This document shows, in pieces, positions 62,681 through 64,000 of a DNA stretch of 64,000 nt. How positions within the stretch are numbered: the first letter of the stretch is position 1; each line of letters begins with the position of its first letter. The notes below the pieces were generated by a model that did not search any database, had not been told where the DNA came from, and worked only from the letters and a program-made list of their open reading frames with translations. The position numbers were made by a program, and so were the translations under genes. The stretch is from contig NZ_OX638201.1 in NCBI RefSeq assembly GCF_951805225.1, positions 2,232,001 through 2,296,000 of the forward strand, in the 5' to 3' direction. The stretch comes from an uncultured Flavobacterium sp. (GTDB taxonomy: Bacteria > Bacteroidota > Bacteroidia > Flavobacteriales > Flavobacteriaceae).

Positions 62681-64000
62681 CTAATTTGCTAAAAGCCACA
62701 TTGTTTTATTAATTTCATCATAACCTCCAAATTGACGGTTTAAGGCCTCCATCAACTTTTGACTGTTATAATTCAATTCTGAAGAAGGATATAAATATCT
62801 CACTGGCATACTACCAAGGCTTTTAACATTTAAGTTCGTTGTTGGGTCAATATTAAAATCCGGGTATTTATTTCTTCTATATTCAAAATAAGAAGTTTCT
62901 GCATCAACTAAAAAATTCAGCAGATACCGCTGGATCCAAACTTGCTTTAATTGAGTATCTGCATCAGCAGCAAATGCTGCCTCACCGGTAAAATAAGTAT
63001 CAATATCATTTTGTGCAATAGGATTTCCATGTGCAAAAGAAGCATCTGTACTCATAACATTTTTTAAGGCAGCTTTAACTCCGTTTTCATAATAAAGCTG
63101 CGCACTTGATGTAGTAATCCAGCCTTTGATACGCGCTTCAGCCAAAATCAATTCCTGCTCAGCATATGTAAGGAGTCTTCTTGGATCACTATTTTGTTTG
63201 GTTTGGTATCTCAGGTTTATTTTAGAATATTTACCCGCTGAATAATTGGCATTCATTAGTCCATAATCTAATGAAGTTTTTACACCTGTATAAGCCATAA
63301 AACTGTTTTGAGCTAATCCTTTTGCAATTTGATCTGCTGAGGGTTCTGCAAAATAAAACAATCGTTTATCATTTAGTCTTTTAAGATTATCCACTACAAT
63401 ATCACTTAAAATAGTTCTTCCGGTAAACATATCATTTGTACTGTATAATGGATGAAGGTTTACTGTATTATACTCTAAGCCAAAATAATCAGAATCATCT
63501 TTAAGAAGTATATTTTCATTAACAATATTGGCAAATTTCTCTTTAATTTTTAAATCAGCATCACTCTCTTTTGCACTGAGAGTCATTAGAACTTTAAGTT
63601 CAAATGCATTGCAGGCTCTCCTCCATCTTTCGGGATTTCCTTTAAAAATGGTCGGATCACCATCAAAGACTATCCCTTGTGAAAAATCAATACGTGCTTG
63701 CTCCAATTCACTAAGAATCCCCATAAAAACCTCTTTTTGAGAGTCGTATTTTGGTTTGTAATTTCCCTGCGTCCCAAGATTTGCTTCACTGTATGGAATA
63801 TCTCCCATCTTCATAGTGAGAAGATAAAAAGTATATGCTCTTATAAAATGACCTACCCCTTTATATGAGTTTTCGGCTGGGTTGCCTTTTGCAGCCAGTA
63901 ACATTTTATCAATATCAGGCAAAATGGTCATTTTGTTAAAACTTGAATTTGCTATGAAGTTATATTGAGTTCCTAATTGTCCCTCATTTGCATAACCAAC
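62681..64000 (-). CDS. SusD/RagB-family outer-membrane nutrient-binding lipoprotein (5' end missing)
   Basis: The minus-strand frame runs from the right edge to a TAG at 62681-62683, giving the last ~439 residues. The first ATG inside (63931) is internal, since NEGQLGTQYNFIANSSFNK precedes it in frame. SusD-like features are: YKGVGHFIRAYTFYLLTMKM and GDIPYSEA of the N-terminal TPR part, RWRRACNAFELKVLMTLSAK, YAEQELILAEARIKGW, and near the end MPVRYLYPSSELNYNSQ with GGYDEINKTMWLLAN. These fit the SusD-like_2 subfamily. It would cap a SusC-type TonB-dependent transporter encoded to the right of the window. A terminator follows, so it is the last gene of that pair. Confidence 0.9.
   Translation of the reverse strand, partial: VGYANEGQLGTQYNFIANSSFNKMTILPDIDKMLLAAKGNPAENSYKGVGHFIRAYTFYLLTMKMGDIPYSEANLGTQGNYKPKYDSQKEVFMGILSELEQARIDFSQGIVFDGDPTIFKGNPERWRRACNAFELKVLMTLSAKESDADLKIKEKFANIVNENILLKDDSDYFGLEYNTVNLHPLYSTNDMFTGRTILSDIVVDNLKRLNDKRLFYFAEPSADQIAKGLAQNSFMAYTGVKTSLDYGLMNANYSAGKYSKINLRYQTKQNSDPRRLLTYAEQELILAEARIKGWITTSSAQLYYENGVKAALKNVMSTDASFAHGNPIAQNDIDTYFTGEAAFAADADTQLKQVWIQRYLLNFLVDAETSYFEYRRNKYPDFNIDPTTNLNVKSLGSMPVRYLYPSSELNYNSQKLMEALNRQFGGYDEINKTMWLLAN

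Overview
The window looks like a chromosome segment of a Flavobacterium-type member of the Bacteroidota. It is AT-rich. Several genes sit behind TAnnTTTG -7 boxes, and Shine-Dalgarno sequences are almost absent. There are type IX secretion (T9SS) cargo proteins with sorting domains, a PorP/SprF-like protein, and a SusD-like lipoprotein at the right edge. No 16S, tRNA or ribosomal gene is present, so the species cannot be fixed.

Layout. 1-4.6 kb: end of an unknown gene, then three exported proteins on the minus strand (a GIGT-type surface protein, a T9SS type A cargo, a 69-aa proline-rich tail-anchored protein). 4.6-13 kb: an accessory island. A tRNA 3'-end remnant and IS6-type end remnants lie on its left and a dead IS6 element on its right. 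Between them is a co-directional AraC - serine hydrolase - class A2 beta-lactamase - B1 metallo-beta-lactamase (broken by one stop codon) - esterase - hydrolase run. A ~160-bp sequence that looks like a small RNA with its own promoter and terminator occurs at 0.3 kb and again against the IS6 element at 12 kb. 13-38 kb: a giant 7,303-aa T9SS type B adhesin with 22 near-identical 120-aa DUF11 repeats and 39 near-identical 102-aa repeats, followed by PorP/SprF-like and OmpA-family genes.

39-62 kb: a glycan/exopolysaccharide and signalling region. A LytTR response regulator and a TPR/YaiO-like outer-membrane barrel precede a minus-strand operon (large GT-C-like membrane protein, Ig-like protein, membrane-anchored GH5-like hydrolase). 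Diverging from it is a plus-strand operon of flippase, GT4 glycosyltransferase and a response-regulator receiver fused to a GT2 glycosyltransferase. Next comes a signalling operon: an HNOBA-like/PAS5 histidine kinase, a FIST sensor, a second kinase and an Hpt protein. A stand-alone receiver and a GAF kinase follow. Taken together this suggests a phosphorelay acting on synthesis and export of a surface glycan; that is inference from gene content.

The most unusual signals are the receiver-glycosyltransferase fusion, and three promoters (42.1, 48.6, 59.3 kb) with the same architecture: LytTR-like 9-bp direct repeats 21-22 bp apart, the second one 34-35 bp before the -7 box. They drive short transcripts. 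Two of these carry a ~300-bp conserved element closed by a long inverted repeat, probably a structured RNA. 62-64 kb: an exported endonuclease/phosphatase-fold protein and a truncated SusD-like gene.
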